Shown here piece after piece: positions 33,256 to 43,900 of a stretch of 64,000 nucleotides of DNA. The DNA comes from Lacibacter sediminis (GTDB lineage: Bacteria > Bacteroidota > Bacteroidia > Chitinophagales > Chitinophagaceae), in assembly GCF_014168535.1 (NCBI RefSeq), contig NZ_CP060007.1, forward strand, positions 4,154,001 through 4,218,000, written 5' to 3'. The translations under genes and the position numbers were made by a program. The first letter of the stretch is position 1. The number at the start of each line of letters is the position of its first letter. The notes beneath the pieces are model-generated. The model did not search any database. It had not been told where the DNA came from and saw only the letters and a program-made list of their open reading frames with translations.

Positions 33256-33702
33256 TTATTGTTTCGGGAAATGTGCAATCAACTCAACTTCCAGTTTTGC
33301 ATCTGGCATGTATAAGCGAACGATCTGCACCCATGTTGCAGCAGGAAAATCGCCTTTGTAAAATTGCTTGCGCACATGGTTGAGTTGTTTCATCGCTTCA
33401 ATATCAGTAGTGTACAGATTTTCTTTTACCACATGCTGAAAGGTTAAGCCATATTGTTTAAGTGAACGTTCTAACCCACTGTACAATCGTTTCACGCCTT
33501 CTTCATTCATATCTGTTGCAACGGTACCTGAGATGTATAACACATCACCCACTTTCAACGTTTGCGCATAACCGGCAGATGTATCCTGTTTGATTGGATT
33601 GCCCCAATGCCATTTTTCTTTTTCAATGGGCGCTTTTGTTTGTTGTGCAGTGGCGGCAAATGAAAGAAGAAGAAATGAAACGATGAATAAGTTTCTGTTC
33701 AT
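33256..33702 (-). CDS. Secreted Rid (YjgF/UK114) family protein
   Basis: A 148-aa protein from the ATG at 33702, which gives a signal peptide (MNRNLFIVSFLLLSFAATAQ); the longer frame spoils it. The Rid domain spans about 38-145: GDVLYISGTVATDMN, HVVKENLYTTDIEAM and the C-terminal VQIVRLYMPDAKLEVELIA with the conserved arginine. Cytoplasmic RidA deaminates reactive enamines and imines from PLP enzymes. A signal peptide on such a protein is uncommon, and periplasmic Rid proteins have no established role that I know of. It is downstream of korA, separated by a terminator. Confidence 0.85.
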   Translation of the reverse strand: MNRNLFIVSFLLLSFAATAQQTKAPIEKEKWHWGNPIKQDTSAGYAQTLKVGDVLYISGTVATDMNEEGVKRLYSGLERSLKQYGLTFQHVVKENLYTTDIEAMKQLNHVRKQFYKGDFPAATWVQIVRLYMPDAKLEVELIAHFPKQ

Positions 33703-33751
33703 GATAATAAGATTTGAACGTAAGATAATTTCAGCTTTCGTAAATGAAAAC

Positions 33752-33782
33752 AAAAAATCCATCAACGGGTATTGATGGATTT
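33752..33782 (-). terminator. Terminator ending the korA transcript
   Basis: On the minus strand AAATCCATCAA and TTGATGGATTT (11-bp stem, 6-nt loop) are followed by TTTTTG. The hairpin lies 26 nt after the korA stop, showing that no partner gene follows in the transcript. Confidence 0.8.
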
Positions 33783-33807
33783 AATTATGTTGAAGACTGA
33801 CAGTAAT

Positions 33808-35652
33808 TTACAAATACTTCCCGATCTCTTCAATCAATTCACCTTTGGTGATCGGCACACCCTTGATCTTGTTGTAGCCTTTCGCATCAACAAAATACAG
33901 ATCACGGATGATCCGGATGAGCTGACCATTATTGATCTCGGGCACCAACACCGTATCATAGCTCTTCAGTATCTCACCAAGATTTTTTGGGAAAGGACGA
34001 ATGTAACGGAGATGAGCGTGCGATACTGATTTGCCCTGCGCCTGCAGTTCAGCACAGGCACTTTTGATTGCGCCATAAGTACTACCCCATCCAAGCACCA
34101 ATACTTTACCTGTTGCTGCTCCACTGTCTAATTTCTGTTCAGGAATATAATCAGCAATTTTATCAACCTTGGCCTGTCTTGTTTTCACCATGTGCTGGTG
34201 GTTATCGGGATCATAACTGATGTTGCCTGTTATATCCTGTTTTTCTAACCCGCCAATACGGTGTTCCAACCCCGGCGTACCAGGGATAGCCCATGGACGA
34301 GCCAGTTTTTCATCACGCTTGTAGGCCAGTAATTTTTCTTCGCCTTCATCAAGTCCTTTTTTAAAGTTGACTTTTATTTCAGGCAAATCTTTTGATTGCG
34401 GGAACTTCCATGGTTCAGCACCGTTTGCAATATAACCATCGCTCAGGAACATAACCGGCGTCATGTGCTGCACAGCAATACGTGCTGCTTCATACACCGC
34501 ATCAAAACAATCAGCTGGCGTTGATGCAGAAATGATCGGCATCGGGCATTCGCCATTACGGCCATAATAAGCCTGCATCAGATCACTCTGTTCTGTTTTT
34601 GTGGGCAACCCTGTTGATGGTCCACCACGTTGAATATTGATAATAAGCAAAGGAATTTCCAGCATCACTGCCAAACCCATTGCTTCTCCTTTTAATGCAA
34701 TACCGGGACCGCTGCTTGTTGTAACAGCCAATGAACCGCCATATGCAGCACCAATAGATGATGTAATAGCGGCGATCTCATCTTCGGCCTGGAATGTTTT
34801 TACGCCGAATGCTTTGTACTTACTGAGATCGTGCAAAATATCGGAAGCAGGTGTAATTGGATATGAACCTAAGAACAATTGCAGTCCGCTTTTTTGTGAA
34901 GCGGCTATTAAACCATAACTCACCGCCTGGTTACCCATAATGGAACGGTATAAACCTGGTTCCATCTTTGCTTTCTCTACTTTATAGGTTGTAGTAAATG
35001 TTTCCGTAGTATCGCCGTAATTGTAACCGGCTCTCATAACACGGATGTTACTTTCAAGAATATCAGGTTTCTTACCAAATTTTTCGGTGAGGAAGCTGAT
35101 GGTACTTTCCATGTCACGGTTGTACATCCAATACAAAAAGCCCAGCACAAACATATTCTTTGCACGGTCTTTTTCTTTCATACCCATCGTGATGTCAGTG
35201 AGCGCTTCTCTCGTCATCTTGGTCACATCCATCTTGATCACTTCGTAGTTTGATAAGCTATCGTTCTCAAGAGGATTAACGCCTTCAGGGTAGTTGGCAA
35301 GACGAAGATTCTTCGCATCAAAACCATCGGTATTAACAATGATCTTCCCACCTTTCTTAATGGCTTTGAGATTGGCTTTTAATGCCGCCGCATTCATGGC
35401 TACCAATACATCACAATCATCACCTGGTGTGTACACATGATCACTGCTGAAACGCAACTGATAACCACTCACACCGGCAAGGGTTCCTTGTGGAGCACGG
35501 ATCTCTGCCGGAAAATCGGGGAAAGTGGCAAGATCGATTCCCATGAGGGCGGTATTATTGGTAAACTGGCTACCGGTCAATTGCATACCATCACCACTAT
35601 CGCCGGCAAACTTGATGACTACATCGTTTAATAGTTCCTGAGTTCTTGTCAT
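33808..35652 (-). CDS. korA: 2-oxoacid:acceptor oxidoreductase, fused gamma-alpha subunit
   Basis: A 614-aa subunit of a 2-oxoacid:ferredoxin oxidoreductase, most like 2-oxoglutarate oxidoreductase KorA. The N-terminal 190 residues are the gamma domain (FAGDSGDGMQLTGSQFTNNT, FPAEIRAPQGTLAGVSGYQL). The alpha pyrimidine-binding domain follows (GSYPITPASDIL, AEDEIAAITSSIGAAYGG, TSSGPGIALKGEAMGLAV, RGGPSTGLPTKTEQSD). A transketolase-C-like domain with KVLVLGWGSTYGAI ends it. The enzyme decarboxylates 2-oxoglutarate to succinyl-CoA with reduction of ferredoxin and needs a TPP-binding beta subunit (KorB). No beta gene is adjacent on either side, which is unusual. Substrate assignment is by similarity only. 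Confidence 0.9.
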   Translation of the reverse strand: MTRTQELLNDVVIKFAGDSGDGMQLTGSQFTNNTALMGIDLATFPDFPAEIRAPQGTLAGVSGYQLRFSSDHVYTPGDDCDVLVAMNAAALKANLKAIKKGGKIIVNTDGFDAKNLRLANYPEGVNPLENDSLSNYEVIKMDVTKMTREALTDITMGMKEKDRAKNMFVLGFLYWMYNRDMESTISFLTEKFGKKPDILESNIRVMRAGYNYGDTTETFTTTYKVEKAKMEPGLYRSIMGNQAVSYGLIAASQKSGLQLFLGSYPITPASDILHDLSKYKAFGVKTFQAEDEIAAITSSIGAAYGGSLAVTTSSGPGIALKGEAMGLAVMLEIPLLIINIQRGGPSTGLPTKTEQSDLMQAYYGRNGECPMPIISASTPADCFDAVYEAARIAVQHMTPVMFLSDGYIANGAEPWKFPQSKDLPEIKVNFKKGLDEGEEKLLAYKRDEKLARPWAIPGTPGLEHRIGGLEKQDITGNISYDPDNHQHMVKTRQAKVDKIADYIPEQKLDSGAATGKVLVLGWGSTYGAIKSACAELQAQGKSVSHAHLRYIRPFPKNLGEILKSYDTVLVPEINNGQLIRIIRDLYFVDAKGYNKIKGVPITKGELIEEIGKYL

Positions 35653-35767
35653 AGCAACGCAAAGTTAGGTGTGCTCAATCTATGAAAAAATTCAATCTAA
35701 AATATTCTTACCGATTTTTTCAGTCGAAAACAGGTAGAAAGTTTTATTTCGACAGAATTTCTGCCAG

Positions 35768-35887
35768 ATGGCAGTTGAAACCCTGCTGAAAATCATTGTT
35801 AAAGGAGGAGAAAATGAAGAAGCGATTGCAGATTGCCCAATCATCCTGAAAATTATTTGTCTGCTGATCGCTATTTTGACTTCTTAA
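35768..35887 (+). CDS. Doubtful 39-aa open reading frame
   Basis: A 39-codon frame from the ATG at 35768 begins MAVETLLKIIVKGGENEE and ends in a hydrophobic segment (PIILKIICLLIAILTS). It overlaps the 3' end of the convergent FG-GAP gene by 17 nt. No ribosome site or promoter is evident. It could be a small membrane protein, a gene remnant or chance. Confidence 0.2.
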   Translation: MAVETLLKIIVKGGENEEAIADCPIILKIICLLIAILTS

Positions 35888-38800
35888 TTGCAACACCTAT
35901 CCTAAACACTCTCATTGAATCATTATTGACTGCAGCAAGCAATATCTTTTCTCCGTTTGATAAACGAATAAGCGACATGTCCTTTACATCACCATTCAAA
36001 ATAAAGCCGCTGGTTGCCGGTGGAACTGATGTGAAGGACTTATTGCTACCACCTCGAAGGAAACAACCATAAGACGCATCATATCTTCCAGTCATTACTT
36101 CGGCCTGGTATTCATTGCCCGCCAGCAACAGGTCTTTAAACCCATCGTTATCCAAGTCATCGCAGATAATAGTATTAACCGGCGAGAATTGTGCTTCTAC
36201 CGGCAATGCATGCTTGATAAATTTGCCATTACCTGTATTTTCAAAAAAACAAGTCCTAGTTTCATTACAATGCAGCTCCAAAATTTTTTGGGGTGCTTTT
36301 CCTTTAAAGATATCCTGATAGCTGGCGTGTGCATAGTCCTCATTTAAAAGAAATTGTTTTTTTATCGCAGGTACCCGTTCAGCAAAGCGGCCTCTGCTGA
36401 TGGCGGGATAAGAACGTTTGATACCATCAGCGTCTTTTATGTAATAGAATAAAAAAGGATCAATACTGCCGTTGCCATCCAAATCAGTTGCGAATAATTG
36501 CATTGGTTCCTGCAGGCTGACTTTGTATTCACAATTCAACCCAAGGTTTCCAGCTACAACGTCAATATCTCCATCATTATCGATATCGGTAGCGTTCAAA
36601 CTACGCCACATACCATTCATTTGAGTTAACCCGGCTGATGCAGTTACATCAATTAATTTACCCTGTTTATTCTTAAAAAATTGTAGCGGCATCCAATCTC
36701 CCGTAATGATGAGATCTGTTTGCTGATCATTATCAAAATCTGTCCACACTGCAGCAGTAATCATTCCGGGTGTTTGCAAAGCCGGACAAATTTTTGCGGT
36801 AACATCAGTGAAAATGCCATGATCATTATGCAATAAAAAACTTTTAGGAGCTACCGGGTACTTATTTGAGACTCTGCCACCAATAAACAAATCGAGATAG
36901 CCATCGCTATCAAAATCACCGGCGCTTACACAGCCGGCAATTGTTCTTATCGAATCAGGAATGGCATGAGGCTGCAATTTGAAATTGCCTTTGCCATCAT
37001 TGATATACAAACGTGGTTGATAATAAATTGAATTTTCTTCATACTGCATGCCGCCGTAAGTAATCAAAAAGTCGCTATCACCATCTTTGTCAGCATCAAA
37101 CAAAATACAATCCTGGTCTTCTTCAAACTTAATGCTGTCGGTGAGGTTTTTTGAAGTGAACAGTTGTCCTGCTTTCTGCGTAAAAAATTTACCAGAGAAA
37201 TTAAATGCACCGCCAATAAAAAAATCCGTTGTACCATCATTATTGATATCACCAGTAGTAATAAACGGTCCCATTTGAGAATACTTCTGCGGCAATAATT
37301 GTTGACTGGCATAATCGTTGTAAACGTTATCGCTGTGTTTATAAAACAAACCGTTGTACCCTGTTATATCGGAAAAGAGAAACGAAGGACTAACAGAAGC
37401 AACAGGATCAACAACTGCGTTTTTCCATGCAAGTGACAGAGTGGTATCTGCCTTTACATTTTTTAACAGCTGCTTCTTCCCATCGGGCCACACAATCACC
37501 AGCGAATCTGCCTGATCATTTTTTCCTATTCCAAAAACCAGTTGCTGATCTACTGATGAGAAATATCCACGAACGGGATTTTGTTCCTGCAGTTGCACTT
37601 TACCACTAGAATATACAAACAGCTTTGCACCAAATCCTTTTCTGTTGAGGCTGTCTCCATTTACTTGCACACTTAAAAAATGAGATTCGGGAGCTTTGTT
37701 TTTCTGATAGGTATTATTGAGGAAAATAAATGCAGGTTTATTAATATTATTTACTACCAGATCAAGATCGCCATCATTATCCAAATCAGCATAAGCTGCG
37801 CCGTTCGACATCGAGGGTTCATCAACACCTGCATTAATTGACTGATCTGAAAATGTGAGATCCTTATTATTGATGTATAAATAATTGGGCAGGGTTACAT
37901 GTTCTAACGAGGCCAGTTTTTTTCTGATTGCTTTTTGCTGTTCTTCCCTTGTTAAGTTTTTATTGAACATATTATTGCTGAACTCAACGAAATCAGCATC
38001 AATAAAATCTCTGCCTATGCCATTAGTGACATGCATATCTTTCCAACCATCATTATTAAAATCAGCCATCAACACACTCCAACTCCAGTCAGTAGCATGT
38101 ATGCCGCTTAAACGGCCTATTTCACTAAAAAAAGGAATACCGGTATTGTGTATTTTAAAGTTTCCGTTATTCAACTGCAACATGTTGCGCATAAATTCCG
38201 GCTCGTAACCCATCGCCCGTTCTGATTCATACCGGTCGTAATTCATAAAAGAGAGAGAAGTCTTTTTTCGTTTATTCGTTTCCGGTAGCATATCAAGCGT
38301 AACGATATCCGTTAAGGTATCATTATTAATATCTGCAGCATCAGCCCCCATGCTGGAGTAAGACTGGTGTTGAATAGCTTTGTCAATACAATTGACAAAC
38401 GTACCGTTGCGGTTATTCAGCCATAGTTCGTCATTGAAAATGAAATCATTTGCTACATAAATATCCGGCCAGCCATCATTGTTAAAATCACTAACAGACA
38501 CACCAAGCCCATAGCCATCTTCTTTAATACCGGCCGCCATTGACACATCTGTATAAACAGGATGACCGGCATTTGCACTATCGCCATCATTGCGGTAGAG
38601 TTTATCATTAGCAGGTGAATGGCCGCTTTTGTCACGTGGTAAAATCGTATTGGCATTATTGGCAGCTAATAAATAATTGGCGAGGTACATATCCAGATCG
38701 CCGTCTTTATCGTAATCAAAAAAAACAGCCTGCGTGGAATTGCCTGTGTTGGCCAGTCCGTATGCCTCTGCTTCTTCTTTAAAACTAAGATCGTGTTGGT

Positions 38801-39254
38801 TGATGAAAAAAAGATTTTTTGAACGGGTCACCAGGTCCTTACCAAATACGCAAACGTATATATCATCATAGCCATCATGGTTAATATCAACAACGCTTAC
38901 ACCGGTGCACCAAACATTGGTACCAATGCCTGCTTTCTCTGTGATGTCATCAAATTGATTGTTGCCTTTATTAATATACAAACGGCTGCTTACCTGGTTG
39001 CCGCTAAAAAAAATATCCTTCTGCCCATCGTTATTAAAATCGCCAATGCCCACACCTCCACCCATGTAACCAAACTCGTTGATGAAAGAGTATGAAGAAT
39101 CATTATCGTGGATATCATTACTAAAATCTATACCCGATGCTGTTGCCGGAAGTTGCGTAAACAATGTATTTTCTTGTTGGCGGTTACACGACATCCAGAA
39201 AATGATGCCGATAAAAAAAACAAACTGTTTGCAATAAGTGAAAAGCTTGCTCAT
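35871..39254 (-). CDS. Large FG-GAP/VCBS repeat lipoprotein with ASPIC/UnbV domain
   Basis: A 1127-aa predicted lipoprotein (signal ending IIFWMSC). At least ten FG-GAP/VCBS repeats with Dx(D/N)xDG calcium-type loops are spread along it, for example GIGDFNNDGQKDIFFSGN, FFDYDKDGDLDMYLAN, VSDFNNDGWPDIYVAN and DIDNDGDIDVVAGNLG. Between them an ASPIC/UnbV segment (FGAKLFVYSSGKVQLQEQNP, FGIGKNDQADSLVIVWPDGK) is clear. These are beta-propeller domains typical of surface or secreted binding proteins. It is the last gene after sigma, FecR, SusC and SusD, all on the same strand, so it likely belongs to the uptake locus. A terminator hairpin separates it from susD. Ligand unknown; no hydrolase motif seen. 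Confidence 0.88.
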   Translation of the reverse strand: MSKLFTYCKQFVFFIGIIFWMSCNRQQENTLFTQLPATASGIDFSNDIHDNDSSYSFINEFGYMGGGVGIGDFNNDGQKDIFFSGNQVSSRLYINKGNNQFDDITEKAGIGTNVWCTGVSVVDINHDGYDDIYVCVFGKDLVTRSKNLFFINQHDLSFKEEAEAYGLANTGNSTQAVFFDYDKDGDLDMYLANYLLAANNANTILPRDKSGHSPANDKLYRNDGDSANAGHPVYTDVSMAAGIKEDGYGLGVSVSDFNNDGWPDIYVANDFIFNDELWLNNRNGTFVNCIDKAIQHQSYSSMGADAADINNDTLTDIVTLDMLPETNKRKKTSLSFMNYDRYESERAMGYEPEFMRNMLQLNNGNFKIHNTGIPFFSEIGRLSGIHATDWSWSVLMADFNNDGWKDMHVTNGIGRDFIDADFVEFSNNMFNKNLTREEQQKAIRKKLASLEHVTLPNYLYINNKDLTFSDQSINAGVDEPSMSNGAAYADLDNDGDLDLVVNNINKPAFIFLNNTYQKNKAPESHFLSVQVNGDSLNRKGFGAKLFVYSSGKVQLQEQNPVRGYFSSVDQQLVFGIGKNDQADSLVIVWPDGKKQLLKNVKADTTLSLAWKNAVVDPVASVSPSFLFSDITGYNGLFYKHSDNVYNDYASQQLLPQKYSQMGPFITTGDINNDGTTDFFIGGAFNFSGKFFTQKAGQLFTSKNLTDSIKFEEDQDCILFDADKDGDSDFLITYGGMQYEENSIYYQPRLYINDGKGNFKLQPHAIPDSIRTIAGCVSAGDFDSDGYLDLFIGGRVSNKYPVAPKSFLLHNDHGIFTDVTAKICPALQTPGMITAAVWTDFDNDQQTDLIITGDWMPLQFFKNKQGKLIDVTASAGLTQMNGMWRSLNATDIDNDGDIDVVAGNLGLNCEYKVSLQEPMQLFATDLDGNGSIDPFLFYYIKDADGIKRSYPAISRGRFAERVPAIKKQFLLNEDYAHASYQDIFKGKAPQKILELHCNETRTCFFENTGNGKFIKHALPVEAQFSPVNTIICDDLDNDGFKDLLLAGNEYQAEVMTGRYDASYGCFLRGGSNKSFTSVPPATSGFILNGDVKDMSLIRLSNGEKILLAAVNNDSMRVFRIGVAIKKSK

Positions 39255-39305
39255 GCTGGTTACAAGTTATATTTAAAAAAATACAGAGCTACAGATCGAC
39301 AAAAA

Positions 39306-39333
39306 AATAGAGGCTATGGGAATAGCCTCTATT
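39306..39333 (-). terminator. Hairpin terminator between susD and the FG-GAP gene
   Basis: AATAGAGGCTAT and ATAGCCTCTATT (perfect 12-bp stem, 4-nt loop) are followed on the minus strand by seven T. It lies 17 nt after the susD stop, so the FG-GAP gene is expressed by partial read-through or from its own promoter. Confidence 0.85.
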
Positions 39334-39350
39334 TAAATTAACTACAGCAT

Positions 39351-40901
39351 TTATTTTATCAATGGGTTGGTTGAAGTTTCAATTGCAGGAATTGGGAACA
39401 TATCTACCTGGCCCGGTACAGGATCAGGTTTTAACGAAGGGAAGTAGCCCTTTTTCCTCCAGCGTAAAACATCTATACTTGCCACTTCTTCGCCACCTAA
39501 TTCAACTGCCCTTTCATGCATTACTGCTTTCAAAGCGTCGTTTTTAGTTACTGGTGCAACAGGTGGCATAGCCACACCTGGACGGCTGCGCACCTCATTG
39601 ATATAAAGTGCTGCCTGTGCAGGTGTTCCTATTTCTGCTTCACATTCAGCCAACATCAGCAATACATCTGCGTAACGTATTACACGCTGATTAATACCAC
39701 CGGGATGAAACCCTGAGTTTACATATTCATAAATACTGTACTTGCGGAAAAACCGCTTAATGTTTACACCATTTTTTGTGCTTTTTGCAATATTCATTGC
39801 AGCAGCTGTAAGTTGAAGTGGTGTAACTGATGGGTTATTGATATTGTCAACAGCACCGGGAGCTGTTAAGATATTATCACCTTCTTCATAAATGGTAAAT
39901 TTATATCTCGGATCATTCGGTTCAAATTCATTTAAGAATCTGTCAGATGGAATAACATTTCCCCAAGTGATACCATACTCCTGGTTGCGCACCGTACTCA
40001 ATGGACTTGTAGAACCCTCACCAATATAACCCCAGTTAAAATTGTTATCACCTTTATCAACAAACACCACTTCAAAAATAGATTCAGCATTAAATTCATG
40101 ACCGGTTGTAATCGTCACACCACCATCACTCTTTATATCGCCGTCAAAATTCCACAGGTAATTAGGTACCAGCGAATATTTGCCATATACTTTGAGCAAG
40201 GCAGTTTTAGCGGCAGCATAATCGCCTTTTTGCATCAGTACTCTGCCCAGTAAAGAATTAGCAGCCCCACTTGTAGCCCGACCATTATCAGATGAGCCAT
40301 AGCTCGCTGGCAATGCTGCTGCCGCTTCAGTAAGATCCTTTATGATAAAAGCATAAATATCTGCAACAGGTGATTTGCCTTTAAAGCCAATAGCAGAAGA
40401 AACCGTTTCTGTATACAACGGAACTTCTCCCCATTGTGATACTAATTCAAAATAAGCCCAGCCTCTTAAAAATTTAGCTTCGCCAACCACTCGGTCTCTT
40501 AGTGCAGTGTTATCATTTATTGCCGGTGCTTTCGCAAGTACCAGGTTAGCCCTGTTGATCATTTGGTAACAGCCACTCCATACATTGCTCATTACAGCGT
40601 TTGAGTTGGCAGGTGATGGTTGCTTTAACAACTCAGCTCTTGGTGCTTCTAACTGATCTCCACCAGACCAACATTCACCGCCTCTCATATCATGTGTAAA
40701 AAACCATTCCCGGCCAACCAATTGTGCAGATCGTAAAGTTGAGTAAACAGCATTTACACCGTTCTGCAGCTCACCTGCTGTTTTAAAATAACTTTCAGTT
40801 GTTGGGTTATTTTCATCCAACACCTCCAGTTTTTTATCGCAGCCCTGCATACTTATAATTGCCAGGGTTGCTGCTATGATTGATTTTATATTTTGTTTCA
40901 T
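39351..40901 (-). CDS. SusD/RagB family nutrient-binding outer-membrane lipoprotein
   Basis: A 516-aa lipoprotein (signal ending IISMQGC). The N-terminal KLEVLDENNPTTESYFKTAGEL, VNAVYSTLRSA and the TPR-like helices up to RGWAYFELVSQWGEVPLYTE are typical SusD. The C-terminal RxxDVLLMLAECEAE then AALYINEVRSRPGV and the ending with HERAVELGGEE also match. SusD caps the SusC channel at the cell surface and binds the substrate. It starts 42 nt after the SusC stop. The bound ligand cannot be inferred because no degradative enzyme is encoded nearby. Confidence 0.95.
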   Translation of the reverse strand: MKQNIKSIIAATLAIISMQGCDKKLEVLDENNPTTESYFKTAGELQNGVNAVYSTLRSAQLVGREWFFTHDMRGGECWSGGDQLEAPRAELLKQPSPANSNAVMSNVWSGCYQMINRANLVLAKAPAINDNTALRDRVVGEAKFLRGWAYFELVSQWGEVPLYTETVSSAIGFKGKSPVADIYAFIIKDLTEAAAALPASYGSSDNGRATSGAANSLLGRVLMQKGDYAAAKTALLKVYGKYSLVPNYLWNFDGDIKSDGGVTITTGHEFNAESIFEVVFVDKGDNNFNWGYIGEGSTSPLSTVRNQEYGITWGNVIPSDRFLNEFEPNDPRYKFTIYEEGDNILTAPGAVDNINNPSVTPLQLTAAAMNIAKSTKNGVNIKRFFRKYSIYEYVNSGFHPGGINQRVIRYADVLLMLAECEAEIGTPAQAALYINEVRSRPGVAMPPVAPVTKNDALKAVMHERAVELGGEEVASIDVLRWRKKGYFPSLKPDPVPGQVDMFPIPAIETSTNPLIK

Positions 40902-40942
40902 AATACTTTAATGTTTTAAAAAATAAACTTGGGATAATGCCA

Positions 40943-43900
40943 TTAAAAACTTGCCTGAATTCCTGCCTGGAAAGACTTAGGCTGCGGATACACAGCAAAG
41001 TCGATACCATTGGTTAATGATGAACCGGGTGTTCTGTTACCCACTTCCGGATCGTATCCCGTGTATTTTGTAAACGTGAGAATATTTTGTGCCGATACAT
41101 AAATACGCAAGCTCTTTACTGTTCCTTTTGTATGTACTCCTAAGAAATTAGACGGTACAGTGTAACCTATCATAATATTTTTCAGGCGCAAAAATGAACC
41201 ATCTTCAAGAAACCTGGTAGAGGGGCGGGCATTGCGGTTAGGATCACCGGCAATTGCACGTGGAATAGTTGTATTTGTGTTGGTTGGTGTCCATGCATTC
41301 AATACCTGTGTTCCTGCATTAAAGAAACGAACCATACCTTCCGTAATAACCCTTGTAGCGTTGTAAATCTTATTACCCTGAACACCCTGGAAGAAAAGAG
41401 ATGCATCAAAGTTTTTGTAATTGCCGCCAAGATTAAATGCATAAGTTACTTTCGGAATAAAACTTCCGAGGAACTGGCGGTCATTGTTATCAATTTTTCC
41501 ATCGTTGTTAAGATCTTTAAACTTAAGATCACCGGGAGCTGTAGCAGCTGTTTGTGTAGCATGTTTGGTAACTTCTGCTGCACTTTGAAAAATACCTTCC
41601 ACTACCCATCCGTAAAAACCCTGAACAGAATATCCCGGAGTAGTATTGGTGATGTTATCGCCACCAAAATCTGCATCATTGCCCGCCTCAATTTTTGTAA
41701 CACCTTCAGCTAACTTAGTTACCTGGTTGGTTACAAAACTCATGTTTGTACTTGCGTACCATTTAAAAGCACCTTCTCTTTTATTGTAACCCAATTGAAA
41801 TTCAAACCCGTTATTTTTCATCGCACCAACGTTTTGCGATACCGTGTTGTTGATGAATCCAAAAGATGGCGGAATTGGCACTCCCAAAATGAGGTTATCG
41901 GTATTTCTTCTGTAATACTCAGCTGAGAACGTGATCTTGTTTTTAAATAATCCAAGATCAAGACCGATGTTTATCTGTTTTGTTTTTTCCCATTCAAGTT
42001 CCTTGTTACCCAAGCCAGGAATATTAGAACCAGGGCCACTGGTAAGTGAATTACCAAAAGGATAAGATGAACTGTTGGCAAGTACACTCACTAACCAGGG
42101 AGTGTTACCCAATACCAACCCATTAAGACCAGTGATTCCATATCCAACTCTTACTTTCAATTCTGAAACGTTGGGGATGTTCTTCATAAAATCTTCCTGG
42201 TCAACTCTCCAGCCAATTGAAGCTGAGGGGAACGTTGCCCATTTTTTTCCTGGGGCCCACACAGATAATCCGTCACGCCTTACAGCTGCACTTAAGATGT
42301 ACTTGCCTTGATAGTCATAATTCAAACGCCCCAGATAGGAGATGAGTGTATTTTCACCAACCAGTGTTTGTGCAGATATATTTGTTGCATTATTCAATGT
42401 ACGCAGGTCGTTTGATGGCTGGTTACCACTGGCATTTTCCTGCTTTGTTTGTTGACCCTGTTGCTCATACACAGCAATCACATTGAGATGATGATTGCCG
42501 AAAGTTTTATCGAATGTAAGTTGCTCGGTAAATAATTTTACAGTGGAAACATTGCGGTTGTTGGTAATTGTTGCCTGCGTGGCGCTTGAACCTGCAACAG
42601 CACCGTTATCATTAAAAATTGGTGCAAAGCGATAGTCCAGGCCAGTTGCATAGTCAATACCAAAGGTGGATTTAAATTTCAGCCAACTGGTTATTTTAGC
42701 TTCAAGAAAGGCCGTGCCAAAAATCTTTACTGTTGATCTTGTGCCCGGATTTTTCAATGCAGCATCTTCAACAGGGTTGGTAGGATCGCCACCATCTTTC
42801 GTAGCATCCACACCTCTGTAACCACCGTTCGACGTTGGATCATAAACAGGTATATGCGGCATCATCCTGATCACATTTACCAAATTTGTTCTTGATCCTG
42901 TTTCATTGTTATCATAGTTCTGGGTACCGGAAGCTATATAAAGGTTTTCGCCGAACGTGAAAACTTTGCCGATGTTATGATCTGAGTTAATACGAAAATT
43001 ATAACGGCGATATGCTACGCTTGGGGCAATACCCTGCTGATCGGTATAACCGGCTGAAGCGTGAAAACGTGATACTTCATTACCACCACTTAAACCTATA
43101 TTATGCTGATTCATTCCACCTTTCTTAAAATAAGCATCCTGCCAATCGGTATTGGTTTGACCATAAGTTTGCGTTGCCCCAGGATAAACAGGTTGATTTA
43201 TTTGAGGTTCGGTAAGTCTTGGCACCTGGCTGCCTCTGTAGGCAAGCGCATATTGCTTAAACTGTTCTGTATTTAGCAATGAAAGGCGACTGGTTACTTC
43301 CTGTATTCCAAAATAGGAATCAAGTGTAACACTCATTTTACCGTCTCTTCTACCTTTTTTTGTATTGATGATGATCACACCACTTGTAGCTCTTGAACCA
43401 TAGATCGCTGCCGCAGATGCATCTTTCAATACGTCTACTGATTCAATGTCTTTCACGTCAATGGCAGAAAGGTTTCCTGTTGGAAAACCATCAACCACAT
43501 ACAATGGATCTGATGCAAAACTGATTGAACTAATACCCCTGATCCGAACAATTGGTTCAGTACCCGGGCTTCCGTTATTGGTTACCTGCAAACCGGCAAC
43601 ACGACCTTGCAATGCCTGCGAAATACTTATTGCAGGAAGTTCATTCAGTGTTTTACTGCTTACAGTAGAAACTGCTCCGGTTACTAATGTTCTTTTTTGT
43701 GTACCATAACCAATTACTACCACTTCATTTAATGCCTTGTCTAATAAGGCCATCACCACTTTTACTGAAGTTTTGCCATCAATACTTACTTCCTGGGTAA
43801 CCATACTAACAAATGAAAACACCAACACCTTGGCATTATCCTCTACCTCAATGGAAAACGAACCATTATTATCCGTTGTGGTTGCTTTGTCTGATCCCTT

